Positions 40,472 through 50,670 of a stretch of DNA of 64,000 nt are shown here, piece after piece (position 1 is the stretch's first letter; each line of letters starts with the position of its first letter). The stretch comes from Pectobacterium parmentieri. GTDB taxonomy: Bacteria; Pseudomonadota; Gammaproteobacteria; Enterobacterales; Enterobacteriaceae. Position numbers and translations under genes: made by a program. The stretch spans positions 3,038,001 through 3,102,000 of the forward strand of contig NZ_CP015749.1 of the NCBI RefSeq assembly GCF_001742145.1, written 5' to 3'. Below the pieces are notes generated by a model, which saw only the letters and a list, made by a program, of their open reading frames with translations, had not been told where the DNA came from and ran no database searches.

Positions 40472-40513
40472 ACCATCCCGCCCCTTCTGCTTTCGTAGAC
40501 AAGGCGGGATGGT
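40472..40513. terminator. Hairpin between convergent yaiI and mtr
   Basis: ACCATCCCGCC (40472-40482) pairs exactly with GGCGGGATGGT (40503-40513) around a 20-base loop. It probably serves both genes, though T runs are weak. Confidence 0.5.
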
Positions 40514-40522
40514 GCATCTGGT

Positions 40523-41797
40523 TTAGCGGTAAACGGGTAACACATCAAAGCTGGAAAGAATATGTATCAGCGCGGTGCCGATGCCAAATAACAGCACCAG
40601 CGTAATCATCACATTACCCCCCCGCACGCGGAACAGCGGGCTGCCGAAACGGCGACGCGACGCGAGCGCCAACAGCGCTGGCGTAATCACCGCCCATACG
40701 GTAGCGGCCAGCCCGGCAAACCCAATCGCGTAAATAAAACCGTTCGGATACAGCAGGCCGCCGATAATAGGCGGCAGAAAGGTCACCAGCGCCGTTTTGG
40801 CTCTTCCCATTCGGCTATCGTCAAATTTCAGCAAATCAGCCAGATAATCAAACAGCCCCAGCGTGACCCCGAGAAACGAACAGGCAACGGCAAAGTTGGA
40901 AAAGACAGTGAGCAACACGTCCAGATAAGCGCTATTCAACACGCCGCCCAACGCCTGCACCAGAACATCAATATTGCCGCCCCGCTCAGCAATTCCGATA
41001 AAGTCGGGACGGGCGATGTTTCCCATCGTGCTAATCAGCCAAATGACATACATCACCAGCGCCAGCACGCTGCCAATAAACAGGCAACGCTTGATTACCT
41101 GTGGCTTGTGGCCGTAATGCTTCACCAAACTGGGAACGTTGCCATGAAAACCGAAAGAAGTCAGACAGAATGGCAGCGTCATCAGCACATACGGAAGATA
41201 GCTGGGCGCTTCTTGCGCAACATTGAATAAAACAGCAGGCTTAACATTCCACAGCAGGCTGCCGAACGTCATGAAAAAGGTCAGCACCTTCGCCGCCAGA
41301 AAAAAGGCGGTCATCCGACTCACCGCCGACGTACTCCACCACACGGTCAACGCGACAAACAGTGCAAACAGGCAACCGCCGACGCGGGCGGAGAAATCGA
41401 TCGACATCTCGGCAAGCGTGTGATGGATAATGGAACCACTCGCCGAGATATAGGCGTAGGTCAGGATATAGAGGACAAAGGCAATCGATATGCCATTAAG
41501 GACATTCCAGCGCTTGCCCAGTAGATCTTTGGTCAGCGTATCAAAGCTGGCACCGCTCGGATAATTCAGGTTAGCTTCCAGAATCATGAGCCCTGAGTGA
41601 TACATACAGAACCAGGTAAACACCAACACAGCAAATGACCAGAAAAACCAGGCACCCGACATCACCACTGGCAGGGAAAACATCCCCGCGCCGATAATCG
41701 TCCCTGCAATGATCATCGACCCGCCAAACAGCGAGGGAAGACGCTTTCCTGTACCGTTTTGTTCTACTGTATTTTCTTGCACTGCGTGTGTGGCCAT
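40523..41797 (-). CDS. mtr: Mtr, high-affinity tryptophan permease (HAAAP family)
   Basis: This 424-residue inner-membrane symporter has about 11 hydrophobic segments and aligns closely with E. coli Mtr over its length. Shared stretches include [61 protein letters not shown] and [11 protein letters not shown]. The C-terminus [11 protein letters not shown] also matches Mtr. The N-terminus is a few residues longer than in E. coli. TyrR/TrpR control would be expected, but I do not identify sites. Confidence 0.9.
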   Translation of the reverse strand: MATHAVQENTVEQNGTGKRLPSLFGGSMIIAGTIIGAGMFSLPVVMSGAWFFWSFAVLVFTWFCMYHSGLMILEANLNYPSGASFDTLTKDLLGKRWNVLNGISIAFVLYILTYAYISASGSIIHHTLAEMSIDFSARVGGCLFALFVALTVWWSTSAVSRMTAFFLAAKVLTFFMTFGSLLWNVKPAVLFNVAQEAPSYLPYVLMTLPFCLTSFGFHGNVPSLVKHYGHKPQVIKRCLFIGSVLALVMYVIWLISTMGNIARPDFIGIAERGGNIDVLVQALGGVLNSAYLDVLLTVFSNFAVACSFLGVTLGLFDYLADLLKFDDSRMGRAKTALVTFLPPIIGGLLYPNGFIYAIGFAGLAATVWAVITPALLALASRRRFGSPLFRVRGGNVMITLVLLFGIGTALIHILSSFDVLPVYR

Positions 41798-41993
41798 AAC
41801 CGATATTCGCTCGTTGGTTTTTTATCGAGTCCGAGGAAAATCCCCCCTACAGACGAGGCGGGATCATGGCATAAAACCAAAATTATTCCATTGATTTAAC
41901 TTATACCTCGGTATGGAAAATCCATGTTTTGCTAAAAATGACGTGTTATGTTGTAAGAGATTAAAGGAAAAGCAATTTTAGGATGATGACGTT

Positions 41994-42178
41994 GTGCTGA
42001 AGGCAGTGAAATCTGTTTTATTCGATATTCTTTCCATGATACTGACATTTATTCTCTGTGTTTTTTCTACGGTTATCGTCGTCTCTCTATTCCCTGATAG
42101 TCTGTTGCTCCCGCCTGCGTTTTTGGCCTCATCGGTTCATATTGGTTAGGCGATTATTTGGTCGATCAACTGCGGTAA
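41994..42178 (+). pseudogene. Frameshifted small membrane-protein ORF
   Basis: From GTG 41994 the frame codes for a strongly hydrophobic segment (SMILTFILCVFSTVIVVSLF) and stops at 42147-42149 (52 residues). If one T is added to the five-T run at about 42120-42124, the frame continues to a stop at 42176-42178 and ends in YWLGDYLVDQLR, giving about 63 residues. The protein-like sequence on both sides of the T run suggests one small membrane protein broken by a single-base deletion, or a sequencing error. The ribosome site is weak and I do not recognise a family. Confidence 0.4.
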
Positions 42179-42180
42179 AT

Positions 42181-42211
42181 AAAAAACCCAGCCAACAATC
42201 GACTGGGTTTG
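42181..42211 (-). terminator. Rho-independent terminator after maeB
   Basis: On the minus strand AAACCCAG pairs with CTGGGTTT around a 12-base loop and is followed by TTTT. It lies 25 bases beyond the maeB stop. Confidence 0.78.
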
Positions 42212-42235
42212 TCTGTATGAAGTAACGGAAATGAC

Positions 42236-44515
42236 TTACAGCGGCTGAGTTTGTGCTTCCACCACCGCCAGCGCCACCATGTTTACAATCCGGCGCACCG
42301 AAGCAATCGGTGTCAGGATATGTACCGGTTTCGAAATTCCCATCAATACCGGCCCCACCGTCACACCTTCTGAAGACGACACACGCAGCAGGTTATAGCT
42401 GATACGTGCAGATTCCATGTTAGGCATGACCAGGATATTAGCAGAGCCTTTCAACGGGCTATCCGGCATCTGCTCACGGCGGATCGCTTCCACCAACGCG
42501 GCATCACCGTGCATCTCGCCGTCGATCTGCAGTTCCGGAGCCAGCTTGTTAACCAACGCCAACGTGGCACGCATCTTCTGCGCCGTCGGGGAGTCCGAGG
42601 TGCCGAAACTGGAGTGCGACAACAGCGCGACTTTCGGTTCGATACCGAAACGACGCACGCTTTCTGCCGCCAGTAGCGTGATTTCCGCCAGTTGTTCCGG
42701 CGTTGGATCTGCGTTGACGTAGGTGTCGGCGATGAACGTGTTGCCGCTCGGCAGCATCAGCGCATTCATCGCGCCGGCAACGTGCACGCCCTCACGGTAG
42801 CCGAACACTTTCTCAACCACATCGAAATGCTCTTCATAGGTGCCAATCGTGCCACAAATCAGCGCATCCGCTTCGCCACGGTGAACCATGATCGAACCTA
42901 TCAACGTTGGATTGCCGATCACCGCGCGCTGTGCTTTTTCCTGTGACACGCCGCGACGCTTCATGAGTTCGAAATACTCGCTCCAGTATTCTTTGAAGCG
43001 CGGATCGGATTCGTTATTAACCACTTCGAAATCTTTACCGATGGTCAGTTGCAGCCCCAGCTTTTGCAGGCGCATTTCAATGACGCTTGGACGACCAATC
43101 AGAATCGGGAACGCCAGTCCCAGCGTGACCAACTCCTGCGTAGCGTGCAACACGCGAGCATCTTCACCTTCGGCGAATACGACGCGCTTCGGTTGCTGAC
43201 GCGCCTGTGCGAAGATCGGCTTCATGAACAGGTTGGTTTTGTAGACGAACTGGGTCAGTTTTTCGATATAGGCATCGAAATCTGCGATCGGGCGCGTTGC
43301 TACGCCGGAATCCATCGCCGCTTTCGCCACTGCCGGTGCAATCTTGATGATCAAACGCGGATCGAACGGTTTAGGAATCAGATAATCCGGGCCGAATGAC
43401 AGTTCCTGATCGCCATAGGCAGAGGCTACCACTTCGCTCTGCTCCGCCAGCGCCAGATCGGCAATCGCGTGCACGCAGGCCAGCTTCATCTCTTCGTTAA
43501 TCGTGGTTGCGCCGACATCGAGTGCGCCACGGAAGATGAACGGGAAGCACAGTACGTTGTTTACCTGATTCGGGTAATCTGAACGACCGGTACAGATAAT
43601 CGCATCCGGACGCACTTCTTTTGCCAGCGGCGGCAGTATCTCCGGTTCAGGGTTAGCCAGCGCCATGATTAGCGGACGTGGCGCCATGGTTTTCACCATA
43701 TCTGGCGTCAGTACACCGGGGCCGGAACAGCCAAGGAAGATATCCGCATCCGGGATCACGTCAGCCAGCTTGCGAGCACCATTATCTTCAATCGCGTAAG
43801 CGGCCTTGGTTTCTTCCATATTTTCGTCACGACCGTGGAAAATCACGCCGCGCGAATCGCACACTACGATGTTGTGTTTCTGAAGACCCAGCGCCACCAG
43901 CAGGTTCAGACAGGCGATAGACGCCGCGCCTGCACCAGACACCACCAGACGCACATCAGAAATATTCTTCTCTACAACGCGCAGGCCGTTCAGGACAGCG
44001 GCGGTACAGATGATTGCCGTACCGTGCTGATCGTCGTGGAACACGGGAATCTTCATGCGCTCGCGCAGTTTCTTCTCAATGTAAAAACATTCCGGTGCCT
44101 TGATGTCTTCCAGATTGATACCGCCAAACGTCGGCTCCAGCGCGGCGATCACGTCGATCAGCTTGTCTGGATCCAGTTCGTCGACTTCGATATCGAAAAC
44201 ATCAATGCCGGAGAATTTTTTAAACAGAACGCCTTTGCCTTCCATCACCGGTTTACCGGCCAGCGCGCCGATATTGCCGAGACCCAGAACGGCTGTCCCG
44301 TTAGAGATCACCGCAACCAGATTACCGCGAGCAGTGTATTTGTAGGCAGCCAGCGGATCTGCCGCTATTTCCAGACAGGGTGCTGCGACACCGGGAGAAT
44401 ATGCCAATGCCAGATCGCGCTGCGTCGCCAGCGGTTTAGTCGGGGAAACCTGAATTTTGCCCGGAATCGGATACTGGTGGAAATCAAGGGCGCTTTGCTT
44501 TAGCTGTTCATCCAT
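42236..44515 (-). CDS. maeB: MaeB, NADP-dependent malic enzyme
   Basis: MaeB decarboxylates malate to pyruvate with NADPH production. The 759-residue protein has an N-terminal malic enzyme part ([48 protein letters not shown]; about 1-420). A C-terminal phosphotransacetylase-like regulatory part follows (about 430-755, ending in [25 protein letters not shown]). The order and length match E. coli MaeB. In E. coli it faces talA directly; here the tetrose/tetronate cluster lies between. Confidence 0.95.
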   Translation of the reverse strand: MDEQLKQSALDFHQYPIPGKIQVSPTKPLATQRDLALAYSPGVAAPCLEIAADPLAAYKYTARGNLVAVISNGTAVLGLGNIGALAGKPVMEGKGVLFKKFSGIDVFDIEVDELDPDKLIDVIAALEPTFGGINLEDIKAPECFYIEKKLRERMKIPVFHDDQHGTAIICTAAVLNGLRVVEKNISDVRLVVSGAGAASIACLNLLVALGLQKHNIVVCDSRGVIFHGRDENMEETKAAYAIEDNGARKLADVIPDADIFLGCSGPGVLTPDMVKTMAPRPLIMALANPEPEILPPLAKEVRPDAIICTGRSDYPNQVNNVLCFPFIFRGALDVGATTINEEMKLACVHAIADLALAEQSEVVASAYGDQELSFGPDYLIPKPFDPRLIIKIAPAVAKAAMDSGVATRPIADFDAYIEKLTQFVYKTNLFMKPIFAQARQQPKRVVFAEGEDARVLHATQELVTLGLAFPILIGRPSVIEMRLQKLGLQLTIGKDFEVVNNESDPRFKEYWSEYFELMKRRGVSQEKAQRAVIGNPTLIGSIMVHRGEADALICGTIGTYEEHFDVVEKVFGYREGVHVAGAMNALMLPSGNTFIADTYVNADPTPEQLAEITLLAAESVRRFGIEPKVALLSHSSFGTSDSPTAQKMRATLALVNKLAPELQIDGEMHGDAALVEAIRREQMPDSPLKGSANILVMPNMESARISYNLLRVSSSEGVTVGPVLMGISKPVHILTPIASVRRIVNMVALAVVEAQTQPL

Positions 44516-44734
44516 TTTATGTACCTTTTCGGTTTTGTTGTGTCTGTAGGGTAAAGAGTACCCAGTATAGTGTTTACCAATGGCTACACTACCGAGGATG
44601 GCAAAAACTGAGGGGGAATGCTGGTTAATATAGTTATTTTATTTGACGGTTTTTCGTTCAGAAACCAGATGGGCGACAAAGAAAAATCGCGTAGTGCAGG
44701 CGCACGACGCGATGTAGGGAGGACAAAGCGACGA

Positions 44735-45700
44735 CTAATGTCTGGCGGATATCAGGCTTAGCACCGTGCGAGCATTACTGGCACTGGTGGCAATAACATC
44801 CACAATGCCAGAACGCAGCGCAGCCAGAATCGCCGTCGCTTTGGTGTTTTCAGAGGCAATGGCAATCACGTAAGGGATCTTGCGAAGCTGATCGAGACTC
44901 AGGCCGATAACTCGGTCGTTCATCACCGTATCGACAGGCCGCCCTTGAATATCCAGAAAGGCATATCCGGCGATATCACCAACAACGCCCTCATCCTGAC
45001 GCGCCGTGATGATCTCCTGTGAGGTAAACCAGCCGAGTTGAACCATAAAACTGTTTTCGTTCATATCGCCTAACCCCACCAATGCAATATCCGCCTTGCT
45101 TGCACGTTCAAGCGTGTCATTGATCAGACGGTTTTGCATAAAGGCAGATTTTAATGCCGGGTTTTCGACATAAGCAGGTGCGTACAGCGTTTCGCTCGTG
45201 GCATTAAATTTCCGCGCCAGATGACGACTGATATGATCGGCATCAATCAGTTCCCCATCGCGCTGCGTGCCGCCAATGCCACAGATAAACTTGCAGTGCC
45301 GTTCGGGAAAAACGCCCACGTGACTGGCGACCGCCGCCACATTACGCCCCTGCCCAACTGCCACGGACATGCCATTTTTCAAGATACTGGACAAGTAAGT
45401 GGACACCAGCGATGCCACCTGTTGGCGCTGTTCATCTTCATCATGGTGATCGATAGCAATCAGCGCACGTTTGATGCCAAAGCTCTTAATAAATTGCTGT
45501 TCAAGTTGAGAACTAAATACAGGATGGTAGCGGACATTAATTTCAACGATCCCTTCCGCCCGCGCACGTTTCAACAAACGCCCGACTTTGATACGCGAAA
45601 TACCAAAACGGCTGGCGATCTCTTCCTGCGTCTGTTGATTTTCATAATACGCAACGGCTATTTCCGTCAGTAATTCACTGTCTGAATCAAATTCGCTCAT
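44735..45700 (-). CDS. SorC/DeoR-family sugar-responsive regulator
   Basis: This 321-residue protein has an N-terminal helix-turn-helix (IAVAYYENQQTQEEIASRFGISRIKVGRLLKRARAEGIVEI). A SorC-type sugar-phosphate-binding domain follows (SVAVGQGRNVAAVA, CKFICGIGGTQRDGE, IALVGLGDMNENS, VDVIATSASNARTVLSLI). This family includes EryD of the Brucella erythritol operon, which is also linked to TpiA- and RpiB-like isomerases. It sits three bases after the TpiA-like gene and probably controls the divergent promoters at 46529-46773. Confidence 0.85.
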   Translation of the reverse strand: MSEFDSDSELLTEIAVAYYENQQTQEEIASRFGISRIKVGRLLKRARAEGIVEINVRYHPVFSSQLEQQFIKSFGIKRALIAIDHHDEDEQRQQVASLVSTYLSSILKNGMSVAVGQGRNVAAVASHVGVFPERHCKFICGIGGTQRDGELIDADHISRHLARKFNATSETLYAPAYVENPALKSAFMQNRLINDTLERASKADIALVGLGDMNENSFMVQLGWFTSQEIITARQDEGVVGDIAGYAFLDIQGRPVDTVMNDRVIGLSLDQLRKIPYVIAIASENTKATAILAALRSGIVDVIATSASNARTVLSLISARH

Positions 45701-45703
45701 GGC

Positions 45704-46528
45704 TTAACTCATTTTGGCTTCGCTTAGGGCCACGTGTTCACCCTGTTCATTCAACAATGCCGAAACACTGCGCACCAGTTGGCAGAAGTCATCCGCATTC
45801 CAGGCGGCCCTGCCGATAAATAACCCGTCAATATCTGCGCATTGAATAAGTTCACAGGTATTATGCGGATTCACGCTTCCGCCGTACAGAAGCGTAATAC
45901 AGGAAGCCGTTCTTTCGCCATAAAGGGCAACTAACGCCTGGCGCAACGCGACGTGAATATCCTGCGCTTCCTGTGCGGAAGATGGCGTCCCTCCTTCACC
46001 AATGGCCCAGATGGGTTCATAGGCGATGATGACACGTGTCGCCTGTTCCGCATTTAAGCCTGCAAGCGCAATTTTCATTTGCCGAATGACCGTTTCTCTG
46101 GAAACACCCCACGCCTTCTCTTGTGCACTGTCACCCACGCAAACTAACGGGCGCAACTGATAGCGTAGTGCGGCCTGCACTTTTTTCTGAATATCCGCAT
46201 CATTTTCTGCGAAATATTGCCGCCGCTCGGAATGTCCCAGTTCGACAAGCGTCGCACCGCAATCAGATACCATCATCGGAGACACCTCTCCGGTCCACGC
46301 GCCGTTGTCAGCGTAATGCATATTTTGCGCCCCTGTCAGGCAATTCACCTTGTGCGCAGACAGATACTCGGTCACTTCCCTTATCAAGGTAAAAGGGGGA
46401 ATCACAAAGGGCTGAGTGAATGCACCGGCAGCAGGGTTAAGCTGTTTGGATAGAACCGTACAGTAGTCGATCGCCTCCTGTCGGGTTTTATTCATTTTCC
46501 AACTCGTGCCTATCATCACTTTTTTCAT
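45704..46528 (-). CDS. TpiA-like triose/tetrulose-phosphate isomerase
   Basis: This 274-residue TIM-barrel protein has the triosephosphate isomerase catalytic residues: Lys in GTSWKMNKT, His in VELGHSERR, and Glu in IIAYEPIWAIGEG. It is longer and more divergent than housekeeping TpiA. TpiA-like proteins in tetritol clusters (EryH/LerI types) act on L-erythrulose 1-phosphate. Alternatively it may convert the DHAP made by the neighbouring PdxA2. I chose ATG 46528 because AAGGAGATGAC precedes it and the protein similarity begins there; the 73-codon upstream extension is not coding. Operonic with the regulator downstream. Confidence 0.82.
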   Translation of the reverse strand: MKKVMIGTSWKMNKTRQEAIDYCTVLSKQLNPAAGAFTQPFVIPPFTLIREVTEYLSAHKVNCLTGAQNMHYADNGAWTGEVSPMMVSDCGATLVELGHSERRQYFAENDADIQKKVQAALRYQLRPLVCVGDSAQEKAWGVSRETVIRQMKIALAGLNAEQATRVIIAYEPIWAIGEGGTPSSAQEAQDIHVALRQALVALYGERTASCITLLYGGSVNPHNTCELIQCADIDGLFIGRAAWNADDFCQLVRSVSALLNEQGEHVALSEAKMS

Positions 46529-46773
46529 GTCATCTCCTTCTTTCGCACCGTGGCTTTCGCTGTAGCGTAACAAAAGCACCCTCACCAAACTTATATTCAC
46601 ACAACAAACAAATGTTCGATCACGAAAATGCATCAAAAAGAAAAAAATTGTGCTTAATGTGATCGAATTCAAAGCTATTTCTCCAATAGACCGTAAAATC
46701 CCATAAAACAAAAGTTCAACCAATGAACATATGAACAACCAAACCATTCCGGTTTACGATAAAAGGGGAAATT
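46529..46773. promoter_or_regulatory. Divergent control region of the tetrose/tetronate cluster
   Basis: An exact 9-bp inverted repeat, TTCGATCAC (46615-46623) and GTGATCGAA (46659-46667), is separated by 35 bases. This is a plausible looped or paired operator for the SorC-type regulator. TGTGATCGAATTCAAA at 46658-46673 also matches a CRP site (TGTGA-N6-TCACA) at 9 of 10 positions. The region is otherwise AT-rich and serves both strands. Confidence 0.6.
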
Positions 46774-47778
46774 ATGTCGACCGTAAAAAAACCCGTTGTA
46801 GCTCTGACTATCGGCGATCCAGCAGGGATCGGCCCTGAAATTTCGGTAGCGACCATGATGGATAAAGACGTGTATGAAGAATGCCGCCCTTTCCTCATCG
46901 GCTCACTCCCCATCATCCGCCGTGCAATGGCCATTAAACACTGCGATTTTGCGCTCAACATCATCACCTCTCCTGCCGAAGCCAAATTCACGTGGGGTAC
47001 GTTGGATGTGCTGGAAACGGGCGAATATGATTGCGATAGCATCGAATGGGGTAAGGTCCAACAGCTTGCTGGAAAGATGTCGCTTGATTACGTCATGAAA
47101 TCCATTGAGTTAGGCATGGCGGGTGAGATTGATGTTGTGTCTACCGCCCCCATCCATAAAGAAGCGATAAAACTCGCGGGCTGCAAATTGCCAGGGCATA
47201 CCGAAATTTATCAGGTTGAAACCGGTTCGGATTACGGCCTGACGATGTTCCATGTGCAAAAACTGCGGGTGTTTTTTGTCAGCCGCCATATCGCACTGAA
47301 AGAAGCCTGCGACTACGCAAACAAAGAGCGTGTTCTTGCTTGTGTGCAGCAAATTCACCATGAATTCACCGCACTGAATATTCAAAACCCGCGTATCGCC
47401 GTCGCCGCCCTCAATCCACACGCCTCAGATAACGGCCTGTTCGGCCATGAAGAGAAAGACAACCTGATTCCTGCCGTCAAAGCCGCTCAGGAAATGGGTA
47501 TCAACGCAATAGGTCCGATTCCGGCGGATTCCGTTTTCCATCTCGGAAAACAAGGACACTACGACGCCATTCTGTCGCTCTATCACGATCAGGGACATAT
47601 CGCCTGCAAAACGCTCGATTTCGAGCGCTCCATCACCATCACTTTCGGTTTGCCGTTTATGCGCAGCTCGGTCGATCACGGTACCGCTTTCGACATTGCA
47701 GGCACAGGCAAGGCAGGTACGGTCAGCATGCTGGAATCGACGCTGGTTGCCGCACGTTACTGGAAAATGAAGCACTAA
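46774..47778 (+). CDS. pdxA2: PdxA2-type 4-phospho-tetronate dehydrogenase
   Basis: This 334-residue protein belongs to the PdxA family: TIGDPAGIGPEI near the N-terminus, CKLPGHTEIY, ALNPHASDNGLFGHEE and YHDQGHIACKTLDFERSI with metal-binding His/Asp residues. Members adjacent to DUF1537 kinases oxidise 4-phospho-D-threonate or D-erythronate and decarboxylate the product to DHAP. They are distinct from pyridoxine-synthesis PdxA. The context (kinase gene 33 bases downstream, permease, isomerases) supports the catabolic role. It is the first gene of the rightward operon; AAGGGGAAATT precedes ATG 46774. Confidence 0.88.
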   Translation: MSTVKKPVVALTIGDPAGIGPEISVATMMDKDVYEECRPFLIGSLPIIRRAMAIKHCDFALNIITSPAEAKFTWGTLDVLETGEYDCDSIEWGKVQQLAGKMSLDYVMKSIELGMAGEIDVVSTAPIHKEAIKLAGCKLPGHTEIYQVETGSDYGLTMFHVQKLRVFFVSRHIALKEACDYANKERVLACVQQIHHEFTALNIQNPRIAVAALNPHASDNGLFGHEEKDNLIPAVKAAQEMGINAIGPIPADSVFHLGKQGHYDAILSLYHDQGHIACKTLDFERSITITFGLPFMRSSVDHGTAFDIAGTGKAGTVSMLESTLVAARYWKMKH

Positions 47779-47811
47779 TGCGAGTTTCAGGTCACTGACG
47801 GAGAACACACC

Positions 47812-49530
47812 ATGACGCGATATTTGGAAATTATCAGAGGCGGTAAAGGCTGGGGCGGACCGCTACTCGTGAATGTCACACCGGGGAAAAAAATTGCCTA
47901 CATTACCGGGGGAATCCGTCCCACCGTAGTAGATCGGTTGATGGAACTCACCGGCTGGGAATCTGTGGATGTCTTCAAACACGGGGAACCTGATGAACAA
48001 GAGATCGGTTTAGTGGTCATCGACTGCGGCGGCACGCTGCGCTGCGGTCTTTATCCCAAACGAGGGATTCCGACGATCAATCTCCACCCGACGGCAAAAA
48101 CAGGGCCACTGGCAGAATACATTCGAGAGGATATCTATGTCTCGGATGTCACCCCCGCGGGTATTCGGCTACGGGCAGAGGGAAAACAAGGAGACAAACT
48201 GGGGATTGTCGCTGACGATCTCACCGGCGCGACAACGATCGGCGTCCTGCTCGCGCGCAGCGGCATGAAAACAGCGGCCTTTTTTAATACCACGTCGTTC
48301 ACGGACTGTGAATCAGACTGGCAGGCTATGGTGATCAGCAGCGATAGCCGCCCTCTGCCCAAAGCGGAAGCGAAAAACCGCGTGAGAAATGCGACGCAAG
48401 CCCTGCTGGAACGCGGTGCGGTGTATTTCACTAAACGTGTCGATACCACACTACGCGGCGGTATCGGCTACGAAATTGATGCCATGCTGGAAGTACTGCC
48501 ACAGGAAACGGTCGCGGTGGTCGTTCCCGCCATGCCACAATCGCGCCGTATCGTGGTCGGCGGCTACTCGGTCATTGATTCCGTCGCCCTGTCCTGTACC
48601 GATGTCGCCAAAGATGTTCGTACACCAGTGACGGAAACCTTTGTTCCCGGCCTACTCAGTGAGCAAACGCATCATCAGGTGAAACACATCCCCCTGTCTT
48701 GCGTGTTAAAAGGCTATAACGCCATCAGCGATGCACTGGTTCAGCAGCAGCGGGAAGGCGCTCGCGTCATTGTCGTGGATGCCATTTCACTGGCCGATGT
48801 GGAAAATATTGCTCGCGCGGTTACCAAGCTGAACTGGAATGTACTGGCTGTCGATCCCGGTCCTTTTACCGAGCGTCTGGCCTTTACCAGAGAAATGATC
48901 CGCGATGAGGAACGTAAGGAGAAAGCGCGCATTCCTCAGGAACAACAGCAGGGTTCAATTATCGTCGTCGCAGGCAGCGCAACGCCGGTCACCAAAAAAC
49001 AGCTTACCGCACTCATTGAAACCGACCCGCGCGTTTGTCACATTCCGATTGATGCCGAACTGCTGATCGATAAAGAACATTCAGCGGGTATTGAAGTGGC
49101 AAGAGTGGTCAGACAGGCTCTGGAGTGTGTGAAAACTCACGCGAATGCCATCTTCGTTTTTGAATCCGCCTTAACTGGTCGTCTACTCGATCTCAGCATG
49201 GAAGAACAGCGTTTTGGGCTGGCGCATGGTCAAGCAGCAGAAAATATTAATCAGGGTCTGGGTAATATCGTAAAAACCGTGTTGGATGCTGCGGCTTCTG
49301 AAATTAAAGGCCTGTATATGACGGGTGGAGACACCATGGTCAACGTACTCAAACAGCTCGGTGCTAACGGTATCGAGATGGTGGATTACGTTATTCCTCA
49401 AACCGATCTGGTCAAAATCATTGGCGGTGATTACGAAGGATTAATTTGCGTCGGGAAAGGCGGTTTAACCGGCCCCGAAGATATTATTCACACCATTATT
49501 GATCATATTCACCGGGAAACGATGCAGTAG
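47812..49530 (+). CDS. Fusion: glucitol-type PTS EIIB domain + DUF1537 four-carbon acid-sugar kinase
   Basis: Residues about 1-115 align with the EIIB part of Srl[54 protein letters not shown] and [16 protein letters not shown]. Both cysteines of the CGGTLRC motif (72 and 78) are kept, so it could be phosphorylated. After a short linker (about 114-128) a complete DUF1537 kinase begins at [16 protein letters not shown]. It runs through [21 protein letters not shown], a later [16 protein letters not shown] and [17 protein letters not shown] to the C-terminus. DUF1537 proteins phosphorylate D-threonate, D-erythronate and related acids. Single-domain kinases are about 420 residues; this one is 572. 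The likely reaction is tetronate to 4-phosphotetronate for PdxA2. The role of the EIIB domain is unknown. Confidence 0.88.
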   Translation: MTRYLEIIRGGKGWGGPLLVNVTPGKKIAYITGGIRPTVVDRLMELTGWESVDVFKHGEPDEQEIGLVVIDCGGTLRCGLYPKRGIPTINLHPTAKTGPLAEYIREDIYVSDVTPAGIRLRAEGKQGDKLGIVADDLTGATTIGVLLARSGMKTAAFFNTTSFTDCESDWQAMVISSDSRPLPKAEAKNRVRNATQALLERGAVYFTKRVDTTLRGGIGYEIDAMLEVLPQETVAVVVPAMPQSRRIVVGGYSVIDSVALSCTDVAKDVRTPVTETFVPGLLSEQTHHQVKHIPLSCVLKGYNAISDALVQQQREGARVIVVDAISLADVENIARAVTKLNWNVLAVDPGPFTERLAFTREMIRDEERKEKARIPQEQQQGSIIVVAGSATPVTKKQLTALIETDPRVCHIPIDAELLIDKEHSAGIEVARVVRQALECVKTHANAIFVFESALTGRLLDLSMEEQRFGLAHGQAAENINQGLGNIVKTVLDAAASEIKGLYMTGGDTMVNVLKQLGANGIEMVDYVIPQTDLVKIIGGDYEGLICVGKGGLTGPEDIIHTIIDHIHRETMQ

Positions 49531-49634
49531 AAAAAATAGAGCAATAAAAATCACGATAAACAATAAAACCGACGTATTGCATAGGTCTGATTAACAGGCC
49601 TGGATGTTGCTCTACCCTACACGAGAGAAACACC

Positions 49635-50660
49635 ATGAGAAATATAAACATTCTTGAAAAAATGAATAAAGTCCCAGGAGGACTGATCATTATCCCACTG
49701 CTTGCGGCGATACTGATGAATACCTTCGCACCATCGTTATTACAAATAGGCGGCCCCACAACCGCATTATTTAAAGCAGGTTCCAGTGCAATGATGGGAA
49801 TATTTCTTCTCATCTGCGGATCGTCAATTAATATTCGTCAGGCCGGACTCCCACTCTATAAAGGCACCATGCTACTGATGCTGAAATTCTGCGCGGGTGC
49901 ACTGGCAGTATGGTTTATGGGCGCTTTTTTTGGCCCTGCCGGGTTCTTCGGTATTTCTACACTGGCGTTTATTGCCTGTATCACCAGCTCAAACAGTTCA
50001 TTGTACATTGCCTTGTGCAGTAACTACGGTGATGCCAGCGATGCGGGTGCCATCTCCGTTTTTTGTATTAAAGACGGCCCTTTCGTAACCATGGTGGTTC
50101 TCGGCGTCAGCGGTTTAGCTAATATTCCGTTTGCAGCCCTGCTTTCCATGCTCATCCCGCTAATCATTGGCATGATGTGGGGCAACCTTGATGAGAAATT
50201 CAAGCAACTCTGCGCGGCGGCTCAACCACTGGTCATTATCATCATGTCGTTTGCCATTGGTGCCAATTCCAGTATGCACACCGTCTTCACTGCGGGCCTA
50301 TCTGGCATTGTTCTGGGCATTATTTCTGCCGTAACCGGATTGGTTTTCTACTTCCTGTACAACTTATTCCTGAAACGAAAAACGGCGCTAGGTGCGGCAT
50401 TGGGCACCACCGCAGCCAGTTCGGCATTGACGCCCGCCATGGTGGCGCAGGCCGATCCCACCCTCCAGATCTTTGTTGACTCCGCTACGGCGCAATTAGC
50501 AACGGCTAGCATTATCACCATGCTCACCGCCCCCGTCCTCGTCGCCTGGTTTGATAGTCGATTGAAGAAAAAAGGCATTATCCCATCGGGCGAAGAAAAT
50601 CATGCGCTACCGACCGGACAATCTCACTCACTCAATACACAGGCAGATAAGCCCAAATAA
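49635..50660 (+). CDS. KdgT-family acid-sugar permease
   Basis: This 341-residue inner-membrane protein has about ten hydrophobic segments and aligns with 2-keto-3-deoxygluconate permease KdgT. Shared stretches are KVPGGLIIIPLLAAILMNTFAP, FFGISTLAFIACITSSNSSLYIALCSNYGD, DGPFVTMVVLGVSG and GTTAASSALTPAMVAQADP. KdgT-type proteins are proton symporters for acid sugars. Here it probably takes up the tetronate used by the fused kinase. Alternatively, in this cluster it may replace the missing EIIC. It follows the kinase by 104 bases. Confidence 0.83.
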   Translation: MRNINILEKMNKVPGGLIIIPLLAAILMNTFAPSLLQIGGPTTALFKAGSSAMMGIFLLICGSSINIRQAGLPLYKGTMLLMLKFCAGALAVWFMGAFFGPAGFFGISTLAFIACITSSNSSLYIALCSNYGDASDAGAISVFCIKDGPFVTMVVLGVSGLANIPFAALLSMLIPLIIGMMWGNLDEKFKQLCAAAQPLVIIIMSFAIGANSSMHTVFTAGLSGIVLGIISAVTGLVFYFLYNLFLKRKTALGAALGTTAASSALTPAMVAQADPTLQIFVDSATAQLATASIITMLTAPVLVAWFDSRLKKKGIIPSGEENHALPTGQSHSLNTQADKPK

Positions 50661-50670
50661 GGTAGGAAAA

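Noticed and set aside
43835..44503. 222-codon ORF opposite maeB, and similar long antisense ORFs (5076-5726, 52721-53383, 26345-26896, 30056-30598)
   Set aside because: They lie fully within well-identified genes, have low-complexity basic or His/Gln-rich compositions and no family features; they are codon-bias shadows.
46529..46747. 73-codon N-terminal extension of the TpiA-like gene
   Set aside because: It has no family similarity, spans the divergent promoter and operator region, and a strong AAGGAG site precedes the internal ATG at 46528.
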